Positions 17,334-25,787 of a stretch of 64,000 nucleotides of DNA are shown in pieces. The notes below the pieces were generated by a model. That model saw only the letters and a program-made list of their open reading frames with translations, made no database searches and was not told the DNA's origin. The position numbers were made by a program, and so were the translations under genes. Where the stretch lies: contig NZ_CP104467.1 of NCBI RefSeq assembly GCF_025369935.1, positions 2,735,001 to 2,799,000 on the forward strand. Reading direction: 5' to 3'. How positions within the stretch are numbered: position 1 is the stretch's first letter; each line of letters begins with the position of its first letter. The stretch comes from Paenibacillus andongensis. Its GTDB lineage: Bacteria; Bacillota; Bacilli; Paenibacillales; NBRC-103111.

Positions 17334-18230
17334 TTGATCAAGGTTTTATTAATTGAAGATAATCCGGGAGATGCTCGATTGATTCGCGAAGTTTTATCGG
17401 ATATAGATAATCAGAATATTACGTTGAAATGGGTCGATCAGTTGGAAACGGGCATTGAACTGATAACCAAGGATGATTTTAACGTTGTTTTACTCGATCT
17501 TTCACTTCCGGATAGTCATGGCATGGAAACAATCATCAGCTTTCGGGAGCAAGCGCCTGCCATCCCAATCGTTGTACTGACCGGGCTTGATGATGAGGAG
17601 GTTGCCATAAATGCCGTACAGCACGGGGCTCAGGATTATTTGATTAAAGGACAAGTCAACAGTTCGGTAATCATGCGTTCCATGCGTTATGCCATTGAAC
17701 GTCATCGTCTTCAGGACGAGCTTTATAACTTATCTATTATTGATGAGTTGACGAGTCTCTACAATCGTCGAGGTTTTTTTAACCAGGGGCAGCAGGTTAT
17801 GAATGCGAATGCTCAGGAAGGCAATGGCTTTTATTTGATCGTTGCTGATTTGGACGGCATGAAACAAATCAACGATTCCTTTGGTCATCATATGGGCGAC
17901 TTGGCCTTAATGGATACGGCGAATATATTGAAAGAAGTTTTCTACGATTCTGATATTATTGCTCGTATGGGGGGAGATGAGTTCACCGTAATTTTACCGG
18001 ATACGCATGGACATTCACCAAGCTTAGATACATTTGAACAGGAAATGATCTTGAAAATCCAGCAGAGGTTACATAGCTTTAATTTGAGCGCTGGCCGAAT
18101 CTATCATCTTTCGATCAGTCTCGGATTATTTCATTATAATCCTGCTAAGCCCGTAACCTTAGGCGAATTGATTATCCAAGCGGATCATCGCATGTATACC
18201 CATAAAAAAGGAAAAGTTAAAGTTCTATGA
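17334..18230 (+). CDS. Response regulator with diguanylate cyclase domain
   Basis: 298-residue protein. The receiver (1-~120) has IEDNPGD and the phospho-acceptor D55 in VVLLDLSLPDSHGM. A GGDEF domain follows (~130-298) with DELTSLYNRRGF and an intact active loop RMGGDEF near 210-216. The inhibitory RxxD site five residues before GGDEF is absent (YDSD instead), so product inhibition there is not expected. It starts at TTG 17334 behind AGGAGG, 5 bp after the previous gene. The likely output of the sensor block is c-di-GMP synthesis. Confidence 0.9.
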   Translation: MIKVLLIEDNPGDARLIREVLSDIDNQNITLKWVDQLETGIELITKDDFNVVLLDLSLPDSHGMETIISFREQAPAIPIVVLTGLDDEEVAINAVQHGAQDYLIKGQVNSSVIMRSMRYAIERHRLQDELYNLSIIDELTSLYNRRGFFNQGQQVMNANAQEGNGFYLIVADLDGMKQINDSFGHHMGDLALMDTANILKEVFYDSDIIARMGGDEFTVILPDTHGHSPSLDTFEQEMILKIQQRLHSFNLSAGRIYHLSISLGLFHYNPAKPVTLGELIIQADHRMYTHKKGKVKVL

Positions 18231-18511
18231 TCAGCTTATCATGGAATATCTTCCTCTAAATCTATTGGCAGAAAAAGTTAGTGCATGTATTAAGATTAAG
18301 ATTGATTGTCCAAAAGAAATCGCTCCTTTGGTTATGGTAGGGTGGTTAACTCTATTTCACCAAAATGCGGTTTCTTTTTGTATGTATCATTTCATTATTT
18401 TTAACTTAAATTGGATGTTCCATTTTCATTTAGATTTAAGGTTGAACCTTTACACTTTTATGGTTAGCTGAACATCACGGATTCATACTAGAAAGTAGGG
18501 TGTTTTTTTCA

Positions 18512-19606
18512 ATGGCACAGATACAGAGCATGCAAATGATCGAGAACAAGCCGTTTCCACCCAGAAAACAGCGTGGATGGAATTGGATTCTTTATCCGTT
18601 TGTTTTTATATTCGTTGTTATGGCTACTTCTGCAGCATGGTTTTATCTCACTGCGTCTGGAACGGCTTACCGATACATGATTGCTGATACGCTTATTACT
18701 TCTCAGCATCGGGATCTTGCGAAATATTTAATTGGCCAAAGCGAATTGGATAAGCGCGTAGATGACTATCTCAACAGGTTTAATGAAATGGGGCAAGTGA
18801 AAGATAATCACGCGATCAACTTGCCTAATAAATCCAATAAGGATGTAGAAGTAGAGGCAATTGAGGGAAAAGGGTATAAGGGGCATATTCTATACGTGCA
18901 TAATCCCAAAATGATTCGAGTGGTTACGACATCGATTGTCGGTCAGGGCGAGCAGATTTTGGATATGGTTAAAAGGACCGGAGCCATTGCTGGGGTTAAT
19001 GGCGGAGCCTTTGATGATCCTAACTGGGATGGGAATGGCTTTAAACCTGCGGGCATCGTCATGTCCGGAGGCAAACTTTTGTACAAAGATGTTGGGATGG
19101 AAGACCCGGTAAATGTCGTGGGAATTGACAGAAACGGAGTCATGGTGGCAGGCCGGTATAAACCGTCGGAATTGATTAAGATGGGCGTAAACGATGCTGT
19201 AACATTCCAACCCAAATTCATTGTGAATGGAAAAGGCCTAATCAAAAGTGAATCAGACGGTTGGGGAATTGCTCCTCGTACCAGTATGGCTCAATTAAAA
19301 GATGGGACAATCTTATTTGTAGTCATTGATGGCAGACAGCCTGGGTACTCCGTTGGAGCCACGCTGTACGATGTTCAGAAGATTCTGCTTGAAAAAGGTG
19401 CTGTAACCGCGGCTAACCTTGATGGAGGCTCATCCTCAGTTCTAGTCAAGGATAATCAAGTGATTAATCGACCATCAAGCAGCTACGGGATGCGGTATCT
19501 GCCTACTTCATTCTTAGTCTTTGATCATCCAGAACGAGTCCATCAAAGTAATATCTGGGAAGGGATTGATATGACACACTTCAATTCCTCTAACAAACCT
19601 TTTTAA
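18512..19606 (+). CDS. Membrane-anchored phosphodiester glycosidase (NAGPA) domain protein
   Basis: 364 residues. One N-terminal membrane segment (WILYPFVFIFVVMATSAAWFY) is followed by a region of unknown function and the NAGPA domain: AGVNGGAFDD, PAGIVMSGGKL, WGIAPRTSMAQLKDG, FVVIDGRQ and the C-terminal NLDGGSSSVL. Family members remove sugar from phosphodiesters or act in exopolysaccharide and wall-polymer processing; the domain would face outside. ATG 18512 is chosen over the in-frame GTG at 18500 because the AGGG Shine-Dalgarno ends at 18500. The gap before it (18231-18511) shows no gene I can support. Confidence 0.85.
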   Translation: MAQIQSMQMIENKPFPPRKQRGWNWILYPFVFIFVVMATSAAWFYLTASGTAYRYMIADTLITSQHRDLAKYLIGQSELDKRVDDYLNRFNEMGQVKDNHAINLPNKSNKDVEVEAIEGKGYKGHILYVHNPKMIRVVTTSIVGQGEQILDMVKRTGAIAGVNGGAFDDPNWDGNGFKPAGIVMSGGKLLYKDVGMEDPVNVVGIDRNGVMVAGRYKPSELIKMGVNDAVTFQPKFIVNGKGLIKSESDGWGIAPRTSMAQLKDGTILFVVIDGRQPGYSVGATLYDVQKILLEKGAVTAANLDGGSSSVLVKDNQVINRPSSSYGMRYLPTSFLVFDHPERVHQSNIWEGIDMTHFNSSNKPF

Positions 19607-19634
19607 ATAATAAAAAAATAGATTTTGCAGTATC

Positions 19635-19659
19635 GACACCTTTGAGGTGTCATTTTTTT
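19635..19659 (+). terminator. Terminator after the NAGPA-domain gene
   Basis: GACACCT (19635-19641) pairs with AGGTGTC (19645-19651) over a 3-nt loop, followed by A and seven Ts. Confidence 0.85.
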
Positions 19660-19771
19660 GTCGAAAAACATATGCATACAGCAAGCACGAATCGACATAC
19701 GGAATGATAGATTTGGCATATGATAGATTTGTATTATTTGCGTAATTATTCATTTGAAGGGGTTGATCGTT

Positions 19772-20977
19772 TTGGGCAAAAGCAAAATAGAAATATCCTC
19801 AAAAGGTATCGAAAAAACTCTTCGTAAGTTTGATTATTTGCAAGCTATATCTGAATATATTTGGAATGGATTCGATGCGGAGGCTACTGTGGTAGATATT
19901 AGGCTTTCTAAGAATGTTTTGGGCGGCATAGATCAAATTGTTATTGCTGATAACGGGTATGGCATAAATAGGAAAGAATTAGAACGGAAGTTTACGCCGT
20001 TTTTTGAATCAGAGAAGCAAGTTGATCCTGAAAAGCGAGGCAGAACGACTTCTGCCATGCATGGAAAGAATGGCATCGGTCGATTAACCTTCCATCATTT
20101 TGCTTCCGATGCAGCTTGGAAAACGACCTATGTGGACGGGCTTCTTAAAAACACGTATACCATTCGTATTCATTCGAAAAATTTGGATACTTATGAGGTG
20201 ACGAATAACATCCTAACAGATGAAGAAGTGGGGACGACGGTAACTTTTCAAAATATCATAAAAGACTTTGTTTATGAGGATTTGTTGACTTTTTTATGTA
20301 AGGAATTTGGGTGGTTCCTGGAGCTTCATTCTGAGAAACATTTCGACGTTAGAATAGATGGCGTATCCTTAGATTACTCGTGTGTGATCGCCGAAAGAGA
20401 ATGTTTTAAAATCGTTCATGTGCCTACTCAAACGGAGTTTGCCATCAAATATGTTCGTTGGAAAGATAGAATTAATCATGAATATTCCAAACTTTACTTT
20501 CTCGATTCGAATTTAGCGGAGAAGCATAAGCAGCCGACAACTTTTAATAATAAAGGTGATTCCTTCTATCACAGTGTCTATATTCAAAGTAAGGGATTTG
20601 ATCATTTCGATTTTGATAGTGAAGACAACGGTGGACAATTGGAATTATCTTTTGGAGCAAGCCGAAGAAGCGAGGCATTTCAATTTTTACTTGAAGAAAT
20701 CAACACGTTTATTAAGCAAAAAAGGAAGCCCTATTTAGGATTATTCGCAGATCATGTGATTGAAGACTTTGCGGAATCTAAGGCATTTCCTACTTTTAAT
20801 GACGAACCTGAAGACACTACCAGAAAAGAAGAGCTGGAATCTGTCATCAGGGAAATGTGTCAACTAGAACCTAGAGTGTTCACCCGATTAAATCCAGAAC
20901 AGAAAAAATTGGTGGCTCATCTTATTCACTTAGCGATGGGATCGAATGAGCGGCAACGTTTGTTGGAGGCTTTATGA
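19772..20977 (+). CDS. Stand-alone GHKL (Hsp90/MutL-like) ATPase, function unknown
   Basis: About 401 residues from TTG 19772, chosen because AAGGGG (19757-19762) lies 9 nt upstream. The Bergerat ATP-binding fold is clear: N-box EYIWNGFDAEA (E28, N32, D35), G1 IADNGYGI (~57-64) and G2 GKNGIGRLT (~98-106). The remaining ~280 residues match no domain I recognise; there is no kinase His domain and no obvious TM segment. Proteins of this layout (MORC/Hsp90-like ATPases) occur in DNA repair, chromosome maintenance and some phage-defence islands. Here it stands alone, between a terminator and a palindromic repeat cluster. Base composition is more AT-rich than the flanking transport genes. Confidence 0.8.
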   Translation: MGKSKIEISSKGIEKTLRKFDYLQAISEYIWNGFDAEATVVDIRLSKNVLGGIDQIVIADNGYGINRKELERKFTPFFESEKQVDPEKRGRTTSAMHGKNGIGRLTFHHFASDAAWKTTYVDGLLKNTYTIRIHSKNLDTYEVTNNILTDEEVGTTVTFQNIIKDFVYEDLLTFLCKEFGWFLELHSEKHFDVRIDGVSLDYSCVIAERECFKIVHVPTQTEFAIKYVRWKDRINHEYSKLYFLDSNLAEKHKQPTTFNNKGDSFYHSVYIQSKGFDHFDFDSEDNGGQLELSFGASRRSEAFQFLLEEINTFIKQKRKPYLGLFADHVIEDFAESKAFPTFNDEPEDTTRKEELESVIREMCQLEPRVFTRLNPEQKKLVAHLIHLAMGSNERQRLLEAL

Positions 20978-21036
20978 GGCATGAAGTGCGGAACGCAGAT
21001 CCTTTATTTTGGGGATTATGTGCATAAAATCAAAAT

Positions 21037-21167
21037 AAGAGGAACGAGAAAGCGCTATTTGACCAATTGGAACGATCTGGAGGCAAAAAAACGCGATATA
21101 ACGCATCCTCGTTCCTCTTCCTCGTGATTTCGGGCATTTTCGCCCAAATAGCGCTTCGTCGTTCCCT
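21037..21167. repeat. Palindromic repeat cluster
   Basis: Three related units occur: AAGAGGAACGAG plus AGCGCTATTTG on + (21037-21061), the complement of the same AGCGCTATTTG block on - (21145-21155, followed by the complement of AGGGAACGACGA to 21167), and a middle unit GCATCCTCGTTCCTCTTCC on + (21103-21121), which is the minus version of the GAGGAACGAG block. A small GGGC/GCCC hairpin lies at 21132-21145. The whole could fold into a long imperfect stem. It resembles REP/BIME-like elements and lies between convergent genes. Confidence 0.65.
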
Positions 21168-21176
21168 CAACATTTT

Positions 21177-22187
21177 CTAGTTTCTATTGTGTTGCTCCAC
21201 AGCCTCAATCACTTTCAGCCGAGTATCAAGGTTCACCGGATGTCCATAGGCAAGTTCCAGTGCCCATAGGACTGCGCCAGTTGCGGGCGGGACTTGCAGT
21301 AGGATGTAATTGCAGCTGTGATTGGTCAAGTTTGCGATATGTTTTTTGAAGTTTTGGAGCAGCAGAGGACTCTCTGCTTTGACCCAAACAGAGCCTGCCA
21401 GAATGATATCGACTTCCTGACCAAAATCTAGATTGTGCATACAGCCAACCGTGGAGAAAGCCAGTTGTTTGGCTGTGTTATCTAATATATTCAGAGCTGC
21501 GGAATCCCCGTTATCTGCCGCGGAGAACAGGATTTGCACCAGCTTGGTGGTGGGACTTGTTCGCTTTTGTATGGCGTTCAAGGTGTATTCAATGAACAAT
21601 TCTTTCCTGGGTATTTGCAGCAGCTTCATGACGGGGTCAGTCATCTCGGTTTCCGGCCCCATACGGTAGAAAAAGTCATAGACAGACCGAAGTGTTTTTC
21701 TGGCTAGAAAAAAACCCCCGGCCTCATCCCCGGAAAGCTCACTGCCAACACCGCCTACTTGAAGGCGCTTTCCACTTGGAGAAATGCCGCCCGTAGAAGA
21801 GCCTGATCCATTAATGGAGCAAATGCCGAAGCCCTTTTCACTGCCAGCTTTAACACCCAGGAATGAGTCGTTGTCCATGGCATAGTGAGTAAAACCGATA
21901 CGCTCAATGACTGTACATAAATTTTTCTTCTGGGATGGAATGTCCGCACCGGCTAATCCGAAGGCACCTGCTGCAATATGATCCATGGTTAACTGATTGC
22001 GCGTCAGCAGATGCTGAATATTTTCATTCATGATTCTGAATGCGCTCAAGTATGCGTCGGGGAACTGCTCGTGACTGCATGTCCCTGCGTGAATATGGTC
22101 TACAAAGTTCCCATGGATATCAAATAGAAAGTAGTCCGTTTTACTATTTCCGCCGTCGACACCGATAATGTAGTTTTTATCGATCAT
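21177..22187 (-). CDS. BadF/BadG-type sugar kinase, probable MurNAc/GlcNAc kinase
   Basis: ASKHA-fold kinase of 336 residues. The phosphate-1 motif is GVDGGNSKTDYF (residues 9-20), followed by AFGLAGADIP, NGSGSSTGG and the GGVGSELSGDEAGGFFL motif typical of N-acetylglucosamine kinases and of the BadF-type MurK of clostridia. Expected reaction: ATP-dependent 6-phosphorylation of an amino sugar imported by the neighbouring ABC system. It lies 5 bp after the GH4 gene on the same strand and close to murQ, which needs MurNAc-6-phosphate. That context favours MurNAc or both sugars; the specificity is inferred. Confidence 0.82.
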   Translation of the reverse strand: MIDKNYIIGVDGGNSKTDYFLFDIHGNFVDHIHAGTCSHEQFPDAYLSAFRIMNENIQHLLTRNQLTMDHIAAGAFGLAGADIPSQKKNLCTVIERIGFTHYAMDNDSFLGVKAGSEKGFGICSINGSGSSTGGISPSGKRLQVGGVGSELSGDEAGGFFLARKTLRSVYDFFYRMGPETEMTDPVMKLLQIPRKELFIEYTLNAIQKRTSPTTKLVQILFSAADNGDSAALNILDNTAKQLAFSTVGCMHNLDFGQEVDIILAGSVWVKAESPLLLQNFKKHIANLTNHSCNYILLQVPPATGAVLWALELAYGHPVNLDTRLKVIEAVEQHNRN

Positions 22188-22192
22188 AACTA

Positions 22193-23485
22193 CTACTCTT
22201 TTGCGAAAAATTGCGGGAGATAGGACTTGTGGGCTTCCTTCAACTCATTGAAGCAGTTATGCGCGGCATCGTAGTCACCGACCAATGGATTCATCAATAG
22301 GGCACGCATGGCGGCATCTTCACTGCCGTTCACTGCGGCAGATACGGTTTCACGTTCGTAGGCTTTGACCATACGCATATAATCGATGATATGTTGATTG
22401 TTGAAATCTTTTACTTTGATCGGTGCAGCGCCATCTTTTCCAATAACAGCACAAACTTCAACGGCATCGGAGTCTTCCATGAAATCTAGTGCCCCGTTGT
22501 TAAGAAGGTTGACTACATGAACCTCTTGTTTGTCGTTATATATGGCATCGACTAAGCTGATGGCCACTTCCGAATAATTGGCACCGCCGCGAGTAGAAAG
22601 CAGTTCTGGTTTTGAATGCAGCTCGGAATCCAAGTAGATGTTTAGCAGTTCTTCCTCAATCTGCATACATTTCTCGCCTCGTGTTAATTCGCTTTCTTTC
22701 AGCAATTTAAGCTTCTTCTCTTTGAAGTAATAATATTCCAAATAAGAAGAAGGTATCGCTCCTACCATCTGAACGACCTCTTTACTGAATCCGCTTGAAG
22801 GTATATTCTTCATCGCTTCACTGTTAAGCCCCATATCTAGTGCTGTTTTCACATAATCCGTTCCATCTTGCTCAATAGACGTAATCCAGCTTAAATGGTT
22901 AAGTCCAACATAGGTGAAGCTAGCATGGTCTAATTGCAAGGTTTCACGAATGCTCTTGAACATGTTGAATGGGACATTGCACAGACCAAGCATTTTCACG
23001 TTGGAATGGTTTAGCAGTGCTTCTGTAATTATTCCGGCTGGATTGGAAAAGTTGATGAGCCAAGCATCCGGACACAGTTCTTTCATACGGTCGGCAATAT
23101 GAAGCATTACGGGAATTGTACGCATGGCTTTGAAAAAACCGCCGATTCCGCAAGTTTCTTGCCCGATTAAATCGTATTTGAGAGGAATGGTCTCGTCGAG
23201 TACACGGGCAGGCAGCTTGCCCACACGAATTTGTGACAACACAAAATCCGCATCCTGCAGCGCTTCATCCAAGTTTTCGGTTAAGATCACTCGACATGGA
23301 ATATTCGCTGACTGTATCATGCGTTCACAGAGTTTTCCTACAATCTCCAGTTTTCTTGCATCAATATCCATAAGCACTAGTTCATCTATTGGTAATACAT
23401 CTTTACGCTTAATCATTCCTTCAATCAGTTCTGGTGTGTAGGTGCTCCCTGATCCAATAATCGCTATTTTCAATTTATTATTCAT
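22193..23485 (-). CDS. GH4 family NAD-dependent 6-phospho-glycosidase-like protein
   Basis: About 430 residues. GH4 enzymes use NAD+ and Mn2+ with a redox elimination mechanism, usually on 6-phospho-glycosides in the cytoplasm. Visible are the dinucleotide motif IAIIGSGSTYTPEL, GQETCGIGG (~108-116), NFSNPAG, the metal ligands C169 in LGLCNVP and H197 in GLNHLSW. ATG 23485 is chosen; a GTG at 23497 lies directly on the AGGAAGG site and is too close. It is the first gene of a minus-strand pair with the kinase. In this locus a substrate with a phosphorylated amino sugar would fit, but a plain 6-phospho-beta-glucosidase remains possible. Confidence 0.88.
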   Translation of the reverse strand: MNNKLKIAIIGSGSTYTPELIEGMIKRKDVLPIDELVLMDIDARKLEIVGKLCERMIQSANIPCRVILTENLDEALQDADFVLSQIRVGKLPARVLDETIPLKYDLIGQETCGIGGFFKAMRTIPVMLHIADRMKELCPDAWLINFSNPAGIITEALLNHSNVKMLGLCNVPFNMFKSIRETLQLDHASFTYVGLNHLSWITSIEQDGTDYVKTALDMGLNSEAMKNIPSSGFSKEVVQMVGAIPSSYLEYYYFKEKKLKLLKESELTRGEKCMQIEEELLNIYLDSELHSKPELLSTRGGANYSEVAISLVDAIYNDKQEVHVVNLLNNGALDFMEDSDAVEVCAVIGKDGAAPIKVKDFNNQHIIDYMRMVKAYERETVSAAVNGSEDAAMRALLMNPLVGDYDAAHNCFNELKEAHKSYLPQFFAKE

Positions 23486-23525
23486 CCATGTATTCACCCT
23501 TCCTATTCAGCTCAATCTCGCTGCT

Positions 23526-23608
23526 ATTATAGCATCGCTTTCCGAAACGTCGCAATATAAATTGTAATTTTATTTTATATTTTTAGATTGATTTTGAAAA
23601 TAAATTTC
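23526..23608. promoter_or_regulatory. GH4 promoter and RpiR-type operator candidates
   Basis: On the minus strand a TATAAT box (23526-23531) and TTGCGA (23550-23555) are spaced by 18 nt. Immediately upstream are the palindrome AAATTGTAATTT (23559-23570) and GAAAATAAATTTC (23596-23608). The latter shares the GAAA-N5-TTTC layout with a site in front of murQ. A further perfect inverted repeat AAAATTG-TTTA-CAATTTT lies at 23623-23640. The region is very AT-rich, so only the element shared with murQ is weighed strongly. Confidence 0.55.
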
Positions 23609-23729
23609 TCGTCTTAATATTCAAAATTGTTTACAATTTTAGAGATTAATCTTGTTTTTTTGAGCAATTATAACGTATGATGAGATTAAAATTTTAGCTC
23701 AGAGAAAATAGGGTGAACAAAGAATATAT

Positions 23730-24596
23730 ATGTCCATTAACGATAATATTTTGATAAAGATTCGTGAAATGAAAGACAGCCTAACTCCTGTAGAGAAGTT
23801 GGTAGCCGAGTACATTTTGGAGAATTTAGAGGAAATCCCGCATCTTTCGATTAAGAATCTTGCCGTGCTGACGAAGACAAGTGACGCATCCGTTCTTCGT
23901 TTCTGTAAAACGATGGGGTATAAAGGTTATCGAAACTTTATTGTAAGTATTTCAGCTTCAATTGGATCTATGGATGATGATGAGAAGGACCAGTACACCG
24001 ATATACAACCAGGGGACGATCTATCCGTCATTATCTCTAATATTTCCCGCAATAATAGTAAATCTATTGAAGACACCCTCAGTGTCATCGATAAAAATGA
24101 AATAGCCCGTGCTGTAAAAGTTCTGCGTGAAAGTAACCGTATTGCCTTTTTCGGAATTGGTGCTTCCGGTCTGGTCGGTATCGATGCGGAGCAGAAATTT
24201 TCGCGGATCAACAAGATGTGCCATACCTATACGGATGGACACAGCCAGCTTACGGCGGCTACGCTGTTAGACAAAAGTGATGTGGCCATTTTTATTTCGA
24301 ATTCGGGAAGTACGACGGAAATTCTCGATGCACTAGAAATAGCCAAAAAGAATGGCGCGTGTATTATTGCGATTACCAAATATAATAAAAGCGAGTTAGC
24401 AGACAAGGCAACTATCGTCTTGAGCATCTCTACACCAGAGGTCACCATTAGAAGCGGTGCGATGGGATCGCGAATTGCCATGCTGACGGTAATTGATATT
24501 CTTTTTGCTGGCGTAGCCAGTGCGGAATACAAGAAAGTGAAGAAATATTTAGCTAAAACGCACGATATTATAGCCAGCAGCAAGCATCGTAAATAA
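23730..24596 (+). CDS. RpiR-family regulator (MurR-like)
   Basis: 288 residues: N-terminal HTH_6 domain (~1-77, KDSLTPVEKLVAEYI, TSDASVLRFCKTMGYKGYRNF) and a C-terminal SIS sugar-phosphate domain (~120-250, GIGASGLVGIDAEQKFSRI, IFISNSGSTTEILDALEIAKKNGA). MurR-type members sense MurNAc-6-phosphate and repress murQ; others sense GlcN6P or ribose-5P. It stands between the divergent kinase/GH4 pair and murQ, with similar palindromes in both flanking regions, so local control is likely. It has its own terminator. The ribosome binding site before ATG 23730 is weak. Confidence 0.9.
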   Translation: MSINDNILIKIREMKDSLTPVEKLVAEYILENLEEIPHLSIKNLAVLTKTSDASVLRFCKTMGYKGYRNFIVSISASIGSMDDDEKDQYTDIQPGDDLSVIISNISRNNSKSIEDTLSVIDKNEIARAVKVLRESNRIAFFGIGASGLVGIDAEQKFSRINKMCHTYTDGHSQLTAATLLDKSDVAIFISNSGSTTEILDALEIAKKNGACIIAITKYNKSELADKATIVLSISTPEVTIRSGAMGSRIAMLTVIDILFAGVASAEYKKVKKYLAKTHDIIASSKHRK

Positions 24597-24601
24597 AAGA
24601 C

Positions 24602-24642
24602 AAGACAACGCTTTAGCCAGATAAAGCTGTTGTCTTTTTTTT
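24602..24642 (+). terminator. Terminator after the RpiR regulator
   Basis: AAGACAAC (24602-24609) pairs with GTTGTCTT (24629-24636), with inner CTTTA/TAAAG, then a run of eight Ts. Confidence 0.85.
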
Positions 24643-24683
24643 GTTGTCACATAAAATAAAAAATCAAATGTTTATTGTAAAAA

Positions 24684-24733
24684 GAAATAAAATTTCAAAA
24701 ACTATTGACCATCATGAAATTTTTCGCTAGTAT
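24684..24733 (+). promoter_or_regulatory. murQ promoter with RpiR-type operator
   Basis: TTGACC (24705-24710) and TAGTAT (24728-24733) are spaced by 17 nt. GAAATAAAATTTC (24684-24696) lies 8 nt upstream of the -35 and resembles GAAAATAAATTTC at 23596-23608. A shorter GAAATTTTTC (24716-24725) lies in the spacer. Confidence 0.6.
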
Positions 24734-24772
24734 GAAATTAGAAATTGAAACAAACAGGATAGGAGGATGGCT

Positions 24773-25687
24773 ATGGATGAGTATCTGTCGGGGTTGACTA
24801 CGGAAGAGATTAATGAGAAAACGCTGATTATGGATGAATGTACAACGGAACAAATGCTGCGTTTAATGAATGAGCTGGATGCTGGGGTTCCCGCTGCAGT
24901 GGGAGCAGAAATACCGCAAATTATGAAAGCGGTTGATATTTTGCATCATGTTCTGAAAAACGGTGGCAGAATGTTCTACGTAGGAGCTGGATCTTCTGGC
25001 AGACTCGGTGTACTCGACGCTTCTGAATGTCCTCCTACTTTTGGAATTGACCCCATGCTGGTGCAAGGTCATATCGCCGGTGGCGATGGGGCACTAAGGA
25101 CTGCAGTTGAAGGATTTGAAGACAATGCGGAGGAGGGGATCGCACTCATTGAACGGTGCGGTGTGACTGACAAGGATGCTGTTATTGGAATTACGGCCAG
25201 TGGAAGCGCACAATTCGTCATTGCCAGTTTGCAAAAAGCAAAGGACATTGGTGCAGCAACGATCGGCGTAGTGAATAACAAAAATTCAAAATTAGAGCCT
25301 GTCTGTGATGTATGTATTGCGCCAGTAGTTGGGCCGGAAGCGATTATGGGATCTACCCGATTGAAAGCGGGGACAGCACAGAAGCTGGTTCTTAACATGC
25401 TGACGACCTGTACGATGGTGAAGCTAGGAAAGACGTATAACAACCTCATGGTAGACATGAAGGCAAGCAATATCAAATTGTATGATCGTTCTGTTCGCAT
25501 CATTAGGGCAGCAACAGGGGTAGATGAGGAGTGCGCTATTGCCCATTTAGAAAGCGCTTCCATGAATTGCAAATTAGCAATTATGATGATAAAAACCGGT
25601 CTGAGTGCAGCAGAGGCAGAACAAGCCTTGCATCAATGCGACGGCCGCTTGAAAACAGCCATACTTACTTTTAGTAAAGTTGTGTGA
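24773..25687 (+). CDS. murQ: N-acetylmuramic acid 6-phosphate etherase
   Basis: Cytoplasmic lyase that cleaves the lactyl ether of MurNAc-6-phosphate to GlcNAc-6-phosphate and D-lactate. The 304 residues are the usual length. The SIS-type motifs YVGAGSSGRLGVLDASECPPTF and GITASGSAQFVIASL are present, as is GPEAIMGSTRLKAGTAQKLVLNM, the MurQ signature. The C-terminal ARD-like tail includes ARLESASMNCKLA-like AHLESASMNCKLAIMM. ATG 24773 is preferred to ATG 24767, since AGGAGG ends at 24766. It is the anchor gene for the peptidoglycan-sugar interpretation of this locus. Confidence 0.96.
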   Translation: MDEYLSGLTTEEINEKTLIMDECTTEQMLRLMNELDAGVPAAVGAEIPQIMKAVDILHHVLKNGGRMFYVGAGSSGRLGVLDASECPPTFGIDPMLVQGHIAGGDGALRTAVEGFEDNAEEGIALIERCGVTDKDAVIGITASGSAQFVIASLQKAKDIGAATIGVVNNKNSKLEPVCDVCIAPVVGPEAIMGSTRLKAGTAQKLVLNMLTTCTMVKLGKTYNNLMVDMKASNIKLYDRSVRIIRAATGVDEECAIAHLESASMNCKLAIMMIKTGLSAAEAEQALHQCDGRLKTAILTFSKVV

Positions 25688-25699
25688 AATATTAAAAAA

Positions 25700-25766
25700 G
25701 GAGAGACTTTGAGCTACGCTCAAAGATCCCAAAGCGGAGAGACTTTGAGCTACGCTCAAAGATCCC
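25700..25766. repeat. Tandem 31-nt hairpin repeats before the binding-protein gene
   Basis: Two exact copies (25700-25730 and 25736-25766) each fold as CTTTGAGC-tac-GCTCAAAG. The same element occurs twice at 28244-28310. A stretch of about 47 nt, from before unit 2 through TATATTAGGAGG, is identical to the second pair's downstream half, including the ribosome binding site. Confidence 0.85.
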
Positions 25767-25787
25767 TATATTAGGAGGTCTATTTTC

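Noticed and set aside
18241..18471. 76-codon frame after the GGDEF gene
   Set aside because: No ribosome binding site, hydrophobic low-complexity composition and no known family; probably chance.
19772..21176. Complete phage-defence operon around the GHKL ATPase
   Set aside because: No partner nuclease, helicase or integrase gene follows; the next sequence is a repeat cluster and then sugar metabolism.
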